The position numbers and the translations under genes were made by a program. A stretch of 64,000 nucleotides of DNA, from the NCBI GenBank assembly GCA_035547915.1, contig DASZTS010000093.1, positions 1-64,000 on the forward strand, given 5' to 3'. Below, piece after piece: positions 9,376 through 18,683 of this stretch. Source of the stretch: DASSFG01 sp035547915. Its GTDB lineage: Bacteria > Planctomycetota > Planctomycetia > Pirellulales > JAICIG01. Within the stretch, counting starts at the first letter, position 1. Each line of letters opens with the position of its first letter. The notes below the pieces were generated by a model. That model had not been told where the DNA came from. It did not search any database and worked only from the letters and a program-made list of their open reading frames with translations.

Positions 9376-10191
9376 CTAGCAGGCTCGGATGAGCAACTCG
9401 CCGCGGCCGCCCGATAGCAGGTCGCCGTGGTAGAGCCGATAGTCGCAATCGACGGCTTCGCCGGGAAGGTTCAGCCCCAGGCGGACCAGGTGGGCCAGAA
9501 AGATGCGCAAGTAGAGCGGCCGGCAATGTCCTGCCGGTTTGAAGGTCGGCAGAATCCGGGGATCGGCGCCGAGCAGCACGACGGAGCCGCGACGCATGCC
9601 GGCGGCCGGACGGACGCCGCACCCGCCGCACACAAACAGGCTCCCCGCGATCATGCTCACGGCGGCCGCGTCGCCGAGGGAACCGCCGATGGCAATGATT
9701 CCGCGACGCATGCTATGCGCGACTTCGTCGCCCGCATCGCCCGCGACCACGATGGCGCCGCCGGTCATACCGCGGGCGCTGCCCCGGTACGCCGAGCCGA
9801 CCAGATCGCCCGCGCGACCGTCGACGCGAATAAACCCGCCGCGCATCTCGGCGCCGGTCCAATCGCCGGCGTCGCCGGTGACGTGAATCCTGCCTCCCGA
9901 CATTTCGCTTCCCAGGTGGCGCCCCGCCGGGCCCTCGACGCGAATCTCGCCACCCGCCATCTGGGCGCCGATCCAATGCACGCCGGAAAGGTCACCCTCG
10001 AAGTCGATGCGCCGATCGGCCGCGCTGCCCGAGACGGCGAAGAACTCCCCCAGCGGCAACTGCCGGTTTCCGTGGAAGACCGGGATCCGTTCGATCTCGG
10101 ACGGCGACTTTTCGCACACGGCGTCGGGCACGACACCGGGGACTTCCAAGGGCACGGAGGTCTGGACCTGGTACTTCAATCGCAACGCCAT
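9376..10191 (-). CDS. fhcC: Formylmethanofuran dehydrogenase subunit C
   Basis: A 271-residue protein dominated by the right-handed beta-helix repeat also found in the glutamate synthase alpha C-terminal domain, with turns such as GAQMAGGEIRVEG, GSEMSGGRIHVTG and GAEMRGGFIRVDG. In planctomycetes and methylotrophs FhcC is part of the formyltransferase/hydrolase complex of the tetrahydromethanopterin-linked C1 pathway. The start MALRLKYQV at 10191 matches the family; the upstream extension is spurious. No other fhc or H4MPT-pathway gene lies in the window. Confidence 0.85.
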   Translation of the reverse strand: MALRLKYQVQTSVPLEVPGVVPDAVCEKSPSEIERIPVFHGNRQLPLGEFFAVSGSAADRRIDFEGDLSGVHWIGAQMAGGEIRVEGPAGRHLGSEMSGGRIHVTGDAGDWTGAEMRGGFIRVDGRAGDLVGSAYRGSARGMTGGAIVVAGDAGDEVAHSMRRGIIAIGGSLGDAAAVSMIAGSLFVCGGCGVRPAAGMRRGSVVLLGADPRILPTFKPAGHCRPLYLRIFLAHLVRLGLNLPGEAVDCDYRLYHGDLLSGGRGELLIRAC

Positions 10192-10202
10192 ACCGGACGA
10201 GC

Positions 10203-11039
10203 CTAAGCGACGCTGCGGGGCAAGAAGTTGCGGATGGCGCCTTCGCTCCCCTTGACCACGAGAACGTAGACGTATTGGTTGTCTGTCCACGAAGTCACGG
10301 TCAATCCCGAGATGCCACTCGCTCCCAGCGTGCCCGGCGAAGCTGGGGTTGAAGGTACGTTGAGCCGAGGAGCCAACACGCCGCCCAGCGGCACCACATA
10401 GAGCGCGGCCTGCACACGACCGCTGGTCAGCTCATAAGCGTAGCCGCCGCGGCCGAGAAATCGTACCGGGCGCCAACCGCGAACGGCGTTGCTTCGAACA
10501 CCGCCCAACGGCGTCGGATGGTCATCCATAGACAGGTCGGCACCGTGGTTATCGGCGTCGTACAACTCGCGGGCCTGCGCCTGGACATCGGCGAGTTCCA
10601 GTCTTTCCCGCGGCCACAGCACGAAGGCCGCGAGCAGGCTGGCGGCCAGGGCACACGCTCCGCCGGCCATCACCCAATGTCGAGCACGGTGCCCTCGGCG
10701 GAGATCCCGTTCGCCACAATCCAAAGCGCTGACCTCCGTTTCGCGGCAAGCCGGTGCCGCCCGAGACGCGCCCTGTGTTTCCTCTCCATCCCCGTCGAGG
10801 GCGGCCGCATCGATGCGGGTGAGCAAGCGGTCGGCCAATCCCGCGGGCACCGGGGCCTGCTGGATGGCCGCCATGATGGCGCGATCGACCCTTTCGACCG
10901 ACCGCCGCACCTCGGCCACACGCCCCGCCGGCGCGGCCGACAAGGCCGCGGCGACCTCGGGCAGACGCTCGTCGCCCCGTTGCGGCCGGCAAGCATCGAT
11001 TGCCGACAAGACGTCGTTCGATAAAGGTTCGTGGTCCAT
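10203..11039 (-). CDS. Putative anti-sigma factor
   Basis: A 278-residue protein starting four bases after the ECF sigma gene stop. An N-terminal ~115-residue cytoplasmic part contains LPEVAAALSAAP; a single transmembrane helix follows at about 121-142 (WVMAGGACALAASLLAAFVLW), then a beta-rich periplasmic domain of ~130 residues. No HxxxCxxC zinc motif is seen, so it is not a classic ZAS anti-sigma. The call rests on topology and on adjacency to the sigma factor. Confidence 0.65.
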   Translation of the reverse strand: MDHEPLSNDVLSAIDACRPQRGDERLPEVAAALSAAPAGRVAEVRRSVERVDRAIMAAIQQAPVPAGLADRLLTRIDAAALDGDGEETQGASRAAPACRETEVSALDCGERDLRRGHRARHWVMAGGACALAASLLAAFVLWPRERLELADVQAQARELYDADNHGADLSMDDHPTPLGGVRSNAVRGWRPVRFLGRGGYAYELTSGRVQAALYVVPLGGVLAPRLNVPSTPASPGTLGASGISGLTVTSWTDNQYVYVLVVKGSEGAIRNFLPRSVA

Positions 11040-11043
11040 CAGA

Positions 11044-11610
11044 TCATTCCGCTTTGGCTGTGGAAGCGACCGTCGCGCGGCTGGTTTCTGAGGCCTCTGG
11101 CGCGCCGTCGGCTTCCGGCTCGAAGAGTTTGGTTCGCAACCGCGCCTTGGCCCGTGCCAACCGGCTCATCACGGTGCCCGTCGGCACCGCCAAGCGTTCG
11201 GCAATCTCGCGGTACGAACACTCCTCGAAGTAAAACAACAGTAACACTAACTTGAACTCGTCGGGCAGTTCGTTGATCGCCGCTTGCAGCCGCTGTTGGT
11301 CCACCAGCGGCTCGGCCGGCAGATCGTCGGGGACGCTATCCAGGTCTATATCGAAGGGTGTGGCCGAGAGGGGGAGCCGTTTACTCTTCATCTTGGCGTA
11401 AGCGTGGCGCAGGATCGTAAACAGCCACGCGCGGCCGTGCTCTGGGCTGCGCAATTGGCGCAAGCTTCGGTGGGCGGCCAAAAAGGTCTGTTGCGTCAAG
11501 TCTTCGGCGTCGCACACGGCGCCCGTCAGACGAAAGGCGTACCGATAGACCGCCGCATGGTGCTCGGACACGAGTTGGCCGATCTCCACGCTTACGTTGC
11601 ATTCCGTCAT
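11044..11610 (-). CDS. ECF RNA polymerase sigma factor
   Basis: A 188-residue sigma-70 family factor. Region 2 includes YRYAFRLTGAVCDAEDLTQQTFLAA; region 4 includes INELPDEFKLVLLLFYFEECSYREIAERL and VPTGTVMSRLARAKARL, a helix-turn-helix for -35 recognition. I use ATG 11610 (MTECNVSVE); the longer frame starting at 11670 crosses a hairpin. It is followed at once by its presumed anti-sigma gene, and ECF pairs are usually autoregulated. Confidence 0.9.
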   Translation of the reverse strand: MTECNVSVEIGQLVSEHHAAVYRYAFRLTGAVCDAEDLTQQTFLAAHRSLRQLRSPEHGRAWLFTILRHAYAKMKSKRLPLSATPFDIDLDSVPDDLPAEPLVDQQRLQAAINELPDEFKLVLLLFYFEECSYREIAERLAVPTGTVMSRLARAKARLRTKLFEPEADGAPEASETSRATVASTAKAE

Positions 11611-11913
11611 GTGCCGCCTATATCCATAAGAGTCCCCCTGGGGCACGTTTATTCCCACTCGCCCCGGCAAAAACCAACCGTAGGTCCCAGGGGGGTTATT
11701 TTATCACTCGCTGGTCGGTGCTGGGGAGTCATCGCCGCCGGCCTGGGCACCTTCCTCAGCCTCCTCGACCGAACCAAACCCCGCCGGGGCGCGTAAACCT
11801 ATAGACAGATAAGCGGGGGGATATTATTTTTTCAGTTTCGCCGCGGCGGTGTCCCTTGTGGCACATAGACTTCTGACCGGCGGGCTAACTTAAAGAGGCG
11901 AGGCTACTTGACG
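11611..11913. other. Divergent intergenic region with an inverted repeat
   Basis: About 300 bases between the ECF sigma gene (minus) and the GldA-type ATPase (plus). CCCCCTGGG at 11634-11642 is perfectly complementary to CCCAGGGGG at 11686-11694, 43 bases apart, placing a potential stem in the sigma gene leader just upstream of its ATG. No clear promoter could be assigned. Confidence 0.45.
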
Positions 11914-12657
11914 ATGGTTGATGAATCGCGTCCGGCCATGATCGAGGCCATCGGGCTGGCCAAATACTATGGCGACTTCACTGCCACCCAGGACGTGAAC
12001 TTCAAAATCCGTCAGGGCGAAGTAGCCGCCTTCCTCGGGCCGAACGGCGCGGGCAAGAGCACGACGATGAAGATGCTGACGGGCTATTTGGCCCCCTCCG
12101 CGGGAGTGGCCAAGATCGCCGGGCACGATATGTCGCTCAACCAGGAGCGGCTCATCGGCTCGGCCCGGCTGGGCTATTTGCCGGAGAACGGCCCGCTCTA
12201 TCCCGACATGACGCCGCGGAGCCTACTGGAATTCTTTGCCGACGCCCGCGGCATGACGGGCAGCTATCGCCAGGAGCGCATCGGGGCGGTGATCGAGTTG
12301 TGTGCGTTGGGAAGCGTGATCGGCAAGGCCATCGGCAAGCTGTCCAAGGGGTACCGGCAGCGCGTCGGCATGGCCCAGGCGTTGTTGCACGAACCCGACG
12401 TGTTGATCCTCGATGAACCGACCGCCGGGCTCGATCCGAACCAGATTCGGGAGGTGCGCGAGACGATCCGCCGGCTGGGGCAGAGCAAGACCATTCTGCT
12501 TTCGACGCACATCTTGCAAGAGGTGGAAGCGATGGCCAGCCGCGTGCTGTTCATCAACGAGGGGCGGCTGGTCTACGACGGTGTGCCGGGTGAGTTGACG
12601 CGCGACGGCAAGCCGCTGGAAGAACATTTTTATCGGTTGACGTCGTCCGCCGCGTGA
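11914..12657 (+). CDS. ABC transporter ATPase, GldA-type
   Basis: A 247-residue ATPase of an ABC-2 exporter. Walker A is GPNGAGKST, the signature is LSKGYRQRVGMAQALL, and Walker B/D-loop is LILDEPTAGLDPNQ, with the switch His in STHILQEVE. It starts a three-gene set with a permease-GldG fusion and a DUF4340 protein, the arrangement called Gld-like in planctomycetes and Bacteroidetes. ATG 11914 is likely; an in-frame TTG lies two codons upstream. Confidence 0.9.
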   Translation: MVDESRPAMIEAIGLAKYYGDFTATQDVNFKIRQGEVAAFLGPNGAGKSTTMKMLTGYLAPSAGVAKIAGHDMSLNQERLIGSARLGYLPENGPLYPDMTPRSLLEFFADARGMTGSYRQERIGAVIELCALGSVIGKAIGKLSKGYRQRVGMAQALLHEPDVLILDEPTAGLDPNQIREVRETIRRLGQSKTILLSTHILQEVEAMASRVLFINEGRLVYDGVPGELTRDGKPLEEHFYRLTSSAA

Positions 12658-12754
12658 CGGACGAGATATGGACGGTCCTACGGAGCGTCGTCCGGAAACG
12701 ACGCACGGCGCGGCCTGCCGGGCCGCCATTCACGGTGAATCGCACAGGTAGTCT

Positions 12755-15514
12755 ATGAATCTGAATGTCGTGAGCGCGATCTTTCGGCGAAATTTCTATT
12801 CGTATTTCGCCAACCCCACCGGGTATGTGTTCATCTGCGTATACGTGCTGCTGAGTTCGTTCTCGGCCTTCTGGCCGAATGAATTCTTCAGCTCGAACCT
12901 GGCGAACCTCGATCAGCTCAACCGCTACCTGCCCTACATCATGCTGGTGTTCATACCGGCCATCACGATGAGCGTGTGGGCCGACGAGCGCCGGCAAGGG
13001 ACCGACGAACTGCTGCTCACCATCCCGGCCCACGACTTCGACGTCGTGTTGGGCAAGTATCTGGCGGCGGTCGCCATCTATTCGGTGGCCCTCTTGTTCT
13101 CGATGGTCTGCAACCTGTCGGTGCTGGGTTGGCTCGCGTACCCGATCGGGCCCGACCTGGGCCTGTTCGTGGGCACCTACTTCGGTTACTGGCTGGTCGG
13201 GTCGGCCATGCTTTCGATCGGCATGGTTGCCTCGTTCCTCACGGGTAACCTGACGGTCGGTTTCGTGTTGGGCGCGCTGTTCAACGCTCCCTTGGCGTTT
13301 GCGGCCAATGCCGACGTGGTGCTGCCGAGCGAGTGGGCCATCCCCGTCAAGCAGTGGAGCTTGGAGGAGCAATTTCGCGATTTCGGCCGCGGCGTGCTGA
13401 GCCTCTCCGGCGTCTCGTACTTCTTGTTGACCGTCGTCGTCATGCTTTACCTGAGCATGGTTCTCATCGGCCGCAGGCACTGGCAGGGAGGAAAGGACGG
13501 ACAGTCGCTGGGGCCCCATTTCCTGGTGCGAGCGGTCTCGCTCATCGGCCTTGCCGTGGGCGTCGTGATGATTCTCCAACAGTTCGATCTGCGGGCCGAC
13601 GTGACCTACGAGCGGCTCAGCTCTCTCTCGCCGAAGACCCGTGAGTTGCTCAAGAGCCTGAAGCGTCCGGTCAGGATCGACGCTTACATCAGCCCGGAGG
13701 TGCCCGAGTCGTACGTGGAAGCTCGCCTCGATCTGCTGTCCGCTCTGCGCGAGATCGCTGCCCGCGGTGGCAAGATGGTGCGGTTGCGTGTTCACGACAC
13801 CCGGGCCCTCAGCCCCGAAGCCGAGCAGGCCGAACAGCAGTTCGGCATTACGCCTCAACCCGTTTTCTCGCGCACCCGAGGCACCGTCAGCCGCGAGCAG
13901 ATCTATTTGGGGGTGGCCTTCACGGCGGGGCTCGAAAAGGTCGTGGTACCCTTCTTCAGTCCGACGGTGCCCGTCGAATACGAACTGGTGCGCTCCATCT
14001 CGACGGTCGCCGAAGAGAAGCGCCGTAAGCTGGGCGTATTGATCACCGACGCCAAGCTTTACGGCAGCTTTAACCCGCAAACCATGATGCCGACTCGTAA
14101 CGACATGCTGATCGATGAGTTGGAGAAGCAATACGACGTCGTGCAGGTGAGCCCGGACACGCCGATCAAGGACGATATCGATGCCCTACTTGCCGCGCAG
14201 CCCTCGTCGTTGTCGCCAGAACAGATGAAGAACTTCATCTCGGCCGTCAAGCGAGGCATCCCGACGGCGATTTTCGAAGACCCGTTCCCGATCACACGCG
14301 ACGTCACGGCCACCAGTGCTCCCAAGCGGGCTCAACAGAATCCGATGATGATGTTCGGCGGTGGCCAGCAGCCGATGCCCAAGGGAAACATCAAGGAATT
14401 GTGGAAGCTGCTGGGGATCGAGTTCGAAGCGAGCGAGATCGTATGCCAGTATTACAATCCCAATCCCAAACTGGAGGCGGTGGTGACGCCGGAGTGGGTC
14501 TTCGTCGACCGTGGTGCCAGCGACAAGGCCGTCTTCAGCGAAAAAGACCCGATCAGTTCCGGCTTGCAGCAAGTGTTGATGCTGTTCACCGGTTCGCTCA
14601 AGCACCTGAACGCCTCTGACACGAAGTTTGAACCGCTGCTCGAGACGGGTGACGACACGGGCGAGGTGTCGTTTGGCGAACTGCAAACGTTGAATCCCTT
14701 CGGCCAAGGCGGTTTGAATCCGGGTAGACGGCCGAAGCCGACCCGCGAGTACTACACGCTGGCGGCCCACATCACCGGAAAACTGTCGGACGACGATGCC
14801 GAACCGGAGCCGGAATCGACCGAGGCCGAAAAGGACAAGGATGGGAAGGACAAGGATGCTAAGGACAAGGAGCCGAAGAAGGAACGCAGCGGCGTTAACG
14901 TCGTCGTCGTGGCAGATCTGGATCTCTTCTACGGCGAGTTCTTCCAATTCCGGCAACAGACGCAGGATCCCGATCGCGAGCTTGACCTGAGCCTCGACAA
15001 CATTACCTTCACGCTGAACGTGCTCGACGCCTTGGCCGGTGACGATCGCTTTATCGATATCCGCAAGCGCCGCCACAAGCATCGCGTGCTGGAGACGATC
15101 GAGCGCAAGACCAAGGATGCCAAGCTGGCCGCCGAGAAGGAGAAGGAGTCGTTCAAGAAGGATTTTGAGGAAGCGAGGAGCAAGGAGCAGGGCGAATTGG
15201 ACAAGAAAGTGGCCGAGTTGCAAAAACGGGCCGACAAGATGAATCCGATCGAGTTCGCGCAACTCTTGCAGATCGCGCGGCAGGAAGGCCAGCAGCGGCT
15301 CGAGGCCCGCACCCGGCAATTGGAAAAAGAGCGCGACCGGAAGGTCACGAAAATCGAGCGCGAGCTGAACCTGCAAATCACGCGCGAGCAGGACTGGTAC
15401 AAGATGTGGGCGGTGGTGCTGCCACCGATCTTGCCGATGCTCGTCGGCTTAGCCGTCTTCTTTAATCGACGTGCCCACGAGCGCGTGGGTGTGTCGCGCA
15501 ACCGCCTGCGGTAG
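12755..15514 (+). CDS. ABC-2 permease fused to a GldG-type auxiliary domain
   Basis: A 919-residue membrane protein. Residues 1-240 form an ABC-2 permease with six hydrophobic helices, including a region with MSVWADERRQGTDELLLTIP typical of GldF. A further helix near 255-275 leads into a large extracytoplasmic GldG-like domain (about 280-750) with VRIDAYISPEVPESY and a beta/alpha core. Then come a Lys/Asp-rich linker, a coiled-coil (about 780-880) and a final transmembrane helix. It is GldF and GldG in one chain and pairs with the upstream ATPase. The substrate is unknown. Confidence 0.8.
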   Translation: MNLNVVSAIFRRNFYSYFANPTGYVFICVYVLLSSFSAFWPNEFFSSNLANLDQLNRYLPYIMLVFIPAITMSVWADERRQGTDELLLTIPAHDFDVVLGKYLAAVAIYSVALLFSMVCNLSVLGWLAYPIGPDLGLFVGTYFGYWLVGSAMLSIGMVASFLTGNLTVGFVLGALFNAPLAFAANADVVLPSEWAIPVKQWSLEEQFRDFGRGVLSLSGVSYFLLTVVVMLYLSMVLIGRRHWQGGKDGQSLGPHFLVRAVSLIGLAVGVVMILQQFDLRADVTYERLSSLSPKTRELLKSLKRPVRIDAYISPEVPESYVEARLDLLSALREIAARGGKMVRLRVHDTRALSPEAEQAEQQFGITPQPVFSRTRGTVSREQIYLGVAFTAGLEKVVVPFFSPTVPVEYELVRSISTVAEEKRRKLGVLITDAKLYGSFNPQTMMPTRNDMLIDELEKQYDVVQVSPDTPIKDDIDALLAAQPSSLSPEQMKNFISAVKRGIPTAIFEDPFPITRDVTATSAPKRAQQNPMMMFGGGQQPMPKGNIKELWKLLGIEFEASEIVCQYYNPNPKLEAVVTPEWVFVDRGASDKAVFSEKDPISSGLQQVLMLFTGSLKHLNASDTKFEPLLETGDDTGEVSFGELQTLNPFGQGGLNPGRRPKPTREYYTLAAHITGKLSDDDAEPEPESTEAEKDKDGKDKDAKDKEPKKERSGVNVVVVADLDLFYGEFFQFRQQTQDPDRELDLSLDNITFTLNVLDALAGDDRFIDIRKRRHKHRVLETIERKTKDAKLAAEKEKESFKKDFEEARSKEQGELDKKVAELQKRADKMNPIEFAQLLQIARQEGQQRLEARTRQLEKERDRKVTKIERELNLQITREQDWYKMWAVVLPPILPMLVGLAVFFNRRAHERVGVSRNRLR

Positions 15515-15595
15515 TCGCGGCGGGACGAAAATCGTTTGGCAAACAGTTTCCATTTGGCGACGGACGTCGGGCGAAATCGCCCAAAGGCATGAGCG

Positions 15596-17383
15596 ATGAA
15601 CGAAACAGGTAAGACGTTGGGGTTTGCCACCGCGGCCGTGCTGGCCGTAGCGTTGGGCATCTGGTCTCATTGGCGGCCGGCCGAAACGGCGCTCAGCAAG
15701 CAGCAAATCGTCGGCAAGTCGTTGTTCGAGTTGAAGCCGGAGGCTGCCAAGTCGCTCGAGATCATCGAGTACGATCCCGATACCGCCGAGATCAAGCCCT
15801 TCAAGGTGGCCCAGGAGAAGGGTGTGTGGGTGATTCCGTCGCACGAGAACTACCCGGCCGACGCCGCCCAGCAGTTGGGCGATGCGGCTGCCGCATTGGT
15901 GGCCTGTGAGACGATCAACATCGAGAGCGAGGACCCCTCGAGCCATGCCACTTACGGCGTGATCGATCCCGATCCGAAATCGCTCACCGCGGGAACCACC
16001 GGCGTGGGCAAGCGCGTGACGATGGAGGACGGCTCCGGCAAGAAGCTGGCGCAATTGATCATCGGCAAGGGAATCAAGGACAAGCCCGACCTCCGCTACG
16101 TGCGCATACCGGGACAGGACCCGGTGTATGTCGTCAAACTCAAGACAGACAAGTTCTCGACGAAGTTCGAGGATTGGATCGAAAAAGATCTGCTGAAGCT
16201 CAACGCCTGGGACATCGAGCGGGTGGCGTTCAACGATTACTCGGTCGATGAGTTGCAGCAAGCCTTGCTCCTGCGCAGCAAGATCCAGCTCACCTTCGAC
16301 AACAAGGCGCAGAAGTGGAATCTCGACGAGCTGGAGGTGTTCCGCAACGACGACTATGAGCCGGAAGCGCTGGCGAGCGACGAAGAGCTAAACGCCCAGA
16401 AGCTCAACGAGCTGAAAACGGCTCTCGATGATCTGAAGATCGTCGATGTCCGCCGCAAACCGGCCGGTCTGGCGGCCGACCTGCGGGCCGGCGACGAGCT
16501 GGTGCAGAATACGGATGCCAAGCGATCACTGCTCCAGCGCGGCTTCATCGTCGCCTCGCTGGCCGGTCAGAGCGGGATTTTCTCCAACGAGGGAGAGATC
16601 CACTGCGGCACGAAGGAAGGCGTCGAGTACACTCTGCGGTTCGGTCGCATCGCCGGCGGAGCCGAGATGGCCGCGAAGGACGAGGAGGAGGCGGCCGAAT
16701 CCGCAGAAGGGGAACCGGCCGAAAAGAAAGAGACCGGTGCGAACCGCTTCATCATGGTCACGGTGCAGTTCAACGAGGACCTGCTGGCCAAGCCCGAATT
16801 GACGCCACTGCCGGGAGAGAAACCGACGATCGAAACGGGCAGCGGTGAAGGAAAGGAAGAGCAAAAGGACGAGGCTGATAAGACGTCGGCGTTGGATGCG
16901 TCGTTGAGCGATGCCGCCGCCCAACTGGCGCTCGCTGACGACGAACCGACCGACGAGGACGCCAAAACGGAAGGCGACGACAAGGCGGGCGAGGCCAAGG
17001 CCTCGGCGGAGAAGGCCCAGACGAAGGAAACCAAGGGCGCCAAAGGGAAAGAGAAGGACGACAAAAAGCCCGATCTCACCAAGCCCAAGACTCCGCAGCA
17101 GTTGGAGCAGGAGCGGATCACCAAGGAGAACGAGCGGAGACAGAAAGAGTACGACAACGCCGTCAAGAAGGGCCAAGACAAGGTCAAGGACCTGAGCGGC
17201 CGCTTCGCCGACTGGTATTACATCGTCTCCGACAGCACGTATCAGAAGATTCACCTCGGCCGCGACGAGATCGTGAAGAAGAAGACGGCTGCCGCCGATC
17301 CGAAGAAGGGCGACGCACATCAGCACGATGTCGAGGACGAGACGGACCTGCTCAAGGAAGAAAACAAGAAACTGACCGACTAG
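15596..17383 (+). CDS. DUF4340 domain protein
   Basis: A 595-residue protein with one N-terminal transmembrane anchor (about residues 8-24) and an extracytoplasmic body. It has repeated beta-rich DUF4340 units around residues 30-250 (for example KSLEIIEYDPDTAEIKPFKV), then an extensively charged, Lys/Glu/Asp-rich, probably coiled region from about 350. DUF4340 proteins commonly follow GldG-type genes, so it is likely an accessory of the same ABC complex. Function not established. Confidence 0.75.
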   Translation: MNETGKTLGFATAAVLAVALGIWSHWRPAETALSKQQIVGKSLFELKPEAAKSLEIIEYDPDTAEIKPFKVAQEKGVWVIPSHENYPADAAQQLGDAAAALVACETINIESEDPSSHATYGVIDPDPKSLTAGTTGVGKRVTMEDGSGKKLAQLIIGKGIKDKPDLRYVRIPGQDPVYVVKLKTDKFSTKFEDWIEKDLLKLNAWDIERVAFNDYSVDELQQALLLRSKIQLTFDNKAQKWNLDELEVFRNDDYEPEALASDEELNAQKLNELKTALDDLKIVDVRRKPAGLAADLRAGDELVQNTDAKRSLLQRGFIVASLAGQSGIFSNEGEIHCGTKEGVEYTLRFGRIAGGAEMAAKDEEEAAESAEGEPAEKKETGANRFIMVTVQFNEDLLAKPELTPLPGEKPTIETGSGEGKEEQKDEADKTSALDASLSDAAAQLALADDEPTDEDAKTEGDDKAGEAKASAEKAQTKETKGAKGKEKDDKKPDLTKPKTPQQLEQERITKENERRQKEYDNAVKKGQDKVKDLSGRFADWYYIVSDSTYQKIHLGRDEIVKKKTAAADPKKGDAHQHDVEDETDLLKEENKKLTD

Positions 17384-17479
17384 CGACCGGGGCGGCAGCG
17401 AGCACTATGTCGTACAAAGGCCGACACGGACATCGGCCGGTGTTGTTGACCGTCCGTAGAGCGGCAGCACCCTCGGCGT

Positions 17480-17818
17480 TCAGCCCTGTTCCTCGCGCCC
17501 TAGTTCTCGCAGCAGAGCGAAGGTGTAAATCCCGGTATCGTGTCCGTCGCTGAACTTGACGGAGTAGGCGTAGTTGCCGACCGGCGTCATATCGAGCAGC
17601 CGGAGCGGTTGGGTTTCTGCTGCGGATAACACGGGCAACAAGGTCTGAGCGGCCGGCGGCTCTGAGCGTTTTTCGCGGCAGGTCGCACAGGGGCAATGGT
17701 CGCGCAGCTCGCGCACCGCATAGCTTCGCCGCCGACCGTCACTCCATTCGACCACCAGCCGCTGGTCACGGTCCAAAGCCAGGCTGGTGGGTCGCGCTTC
17801 CTGATCCATACCGCTCAC
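17480..17818 (-). CDS. DUF971 domain protein
   Basis: A 112-residue protein with the DUF971 pattern: LVVEWSDGRRRSYAVRELRDHCPCATC near the N-terminus, then a short insertion and VGNYAYSVKFSDGHDTGIYTFALLREL. The paired cysteines (CPCATC) could bind a metal; the family has been linked to iron-sulfur or gamma-butyrobetaine hydroxylase N-terminal-like folds. Its ATG overlaps the DUF1445 stop by four bases, so the two are translationally coupled. Confidence 0.85.
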   Translation of the reverse strand: MSGMDQEARPTSLALDRDQRLVVEWSDGRRRSYAVRELRDHCPCATCREKRSEPPAAQTLLPVLSAAETQPLRLLDMTPVGNYAYSVKFSDGHDTGIYTFALLRELGREEQG

Positions 17819-18609
17819 GCTTCATCCTCTCGCAGGTCGGTAACGAACATACATCCGGGGCTGTGGGTGATGGCGATGGCGGGCTTCGCCGCCGCGAGTG
17901 CCAGTTGCGGTGTCACGCCGCAGGCCCAGAAGACCGGAATCTCGCCGGGTTCGACGGGCACCGCTTGGCCAAAATCGGGCCGGCCGAGATCCACAATACC
18001 AAGGCCGGCTGGGTCGCCCACGTGAATCGGGCCGCCATGCATGGTCGGATACCGCTCGGTTATTTCGCGAACCCGATCGACCTGCTCGGGCCGAGAAGGG
18101 CGCATGCTCACCACGAGCGGTCCGGCAAAGCGCCCCGCCGGGCGGCAAGCGACGTTCGTGCGATACATCGGTACGTTACGGCCTAGCTCGACGTGGCGCA
18201 CCGGCAAACCCGCCGCCGCCAGGGCCGCCTCGAACGTAAACGAACAGCCCAGCAAAAATCCCACGAAATCGTCCTGCCAGAGCGACCGTACGTCGGTCGG
18301 TTCATGCGCCTCGGGAGCTCCTTCGCGAAATACCCGGTATCGCGGCACATCGGTACGCAGGTCGGCGCCCGGCGCCGATCGTTTCGGTTCGGGATCGCCA
18401 GGCTGCGTCTGTTCGACGAGCGGACAGGGGCGGTCGTTCAAGCGGCAGAACTCGGCAAACTCGGCGGCCACCTCGGCCGGGAGCACGACGAGGTTGGTCT
18501 GCACGTATCCCTGCGCCAAGCCGGCCGTCGGCCCGGTGTGTTGCCCGGCGCGAATCGCTTGCCGCAAGGCCGCCGCACTGCCGTACGTGGAGGTTTCCAC
18601 AAGATTCAT
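17815..18609 (-). CDS. DUF1445 putative hydro-lyase / D-glutamate cyclase-like
   Basis: A 264-residue protein of the DUF1445 family, distinguished by GYVQTNLVVLPAEVAAEFAEFC near the start, the central DFVGFLLGCSFTFEAAL, and the C-terminal FWACGVTPQLAL and THSPGCMFVTD stretches. Members are annotated as putative hydro-lyases, and a mitochondrial relative is a D-glutamate cyclase; the substrate here is unknown. I use ATG 18609 (MNLVETSTYG). It forms a two-gene unit with DUF971. Confidence 0.85.
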   Translation of the reverse strand: MNLVETSTYGSAAALRQAIRAGQHTGPTAGLAQGYVQTNLVVLPAEVAAEFAEFCRLNDRPCPLVEQTQPGDPEPKRSAPGADLRTDVPRYRVFREGAPEAHEPTDVRSLWQDDFVGFLLGCSFTFEAALAAAGLPVRHVELGRNVPMYRTNVACRPAGRFAGPLVVSMRPSRPEQVDRVREITERYPTMHGGPIHVGDPAGLGIVDLGRPDFGQAVPVEPGEIPVFWACGVTPQLALAAAKPAIAITHSPGCMFVTDLREDEA

Positions 18610-18683
18610 CGTGTTTGGATCATAGCCGATTGCGATCGGAGCCGGCCGCGCTGCCAAGGCAGACGGAATAGGCCATCAAAAAT

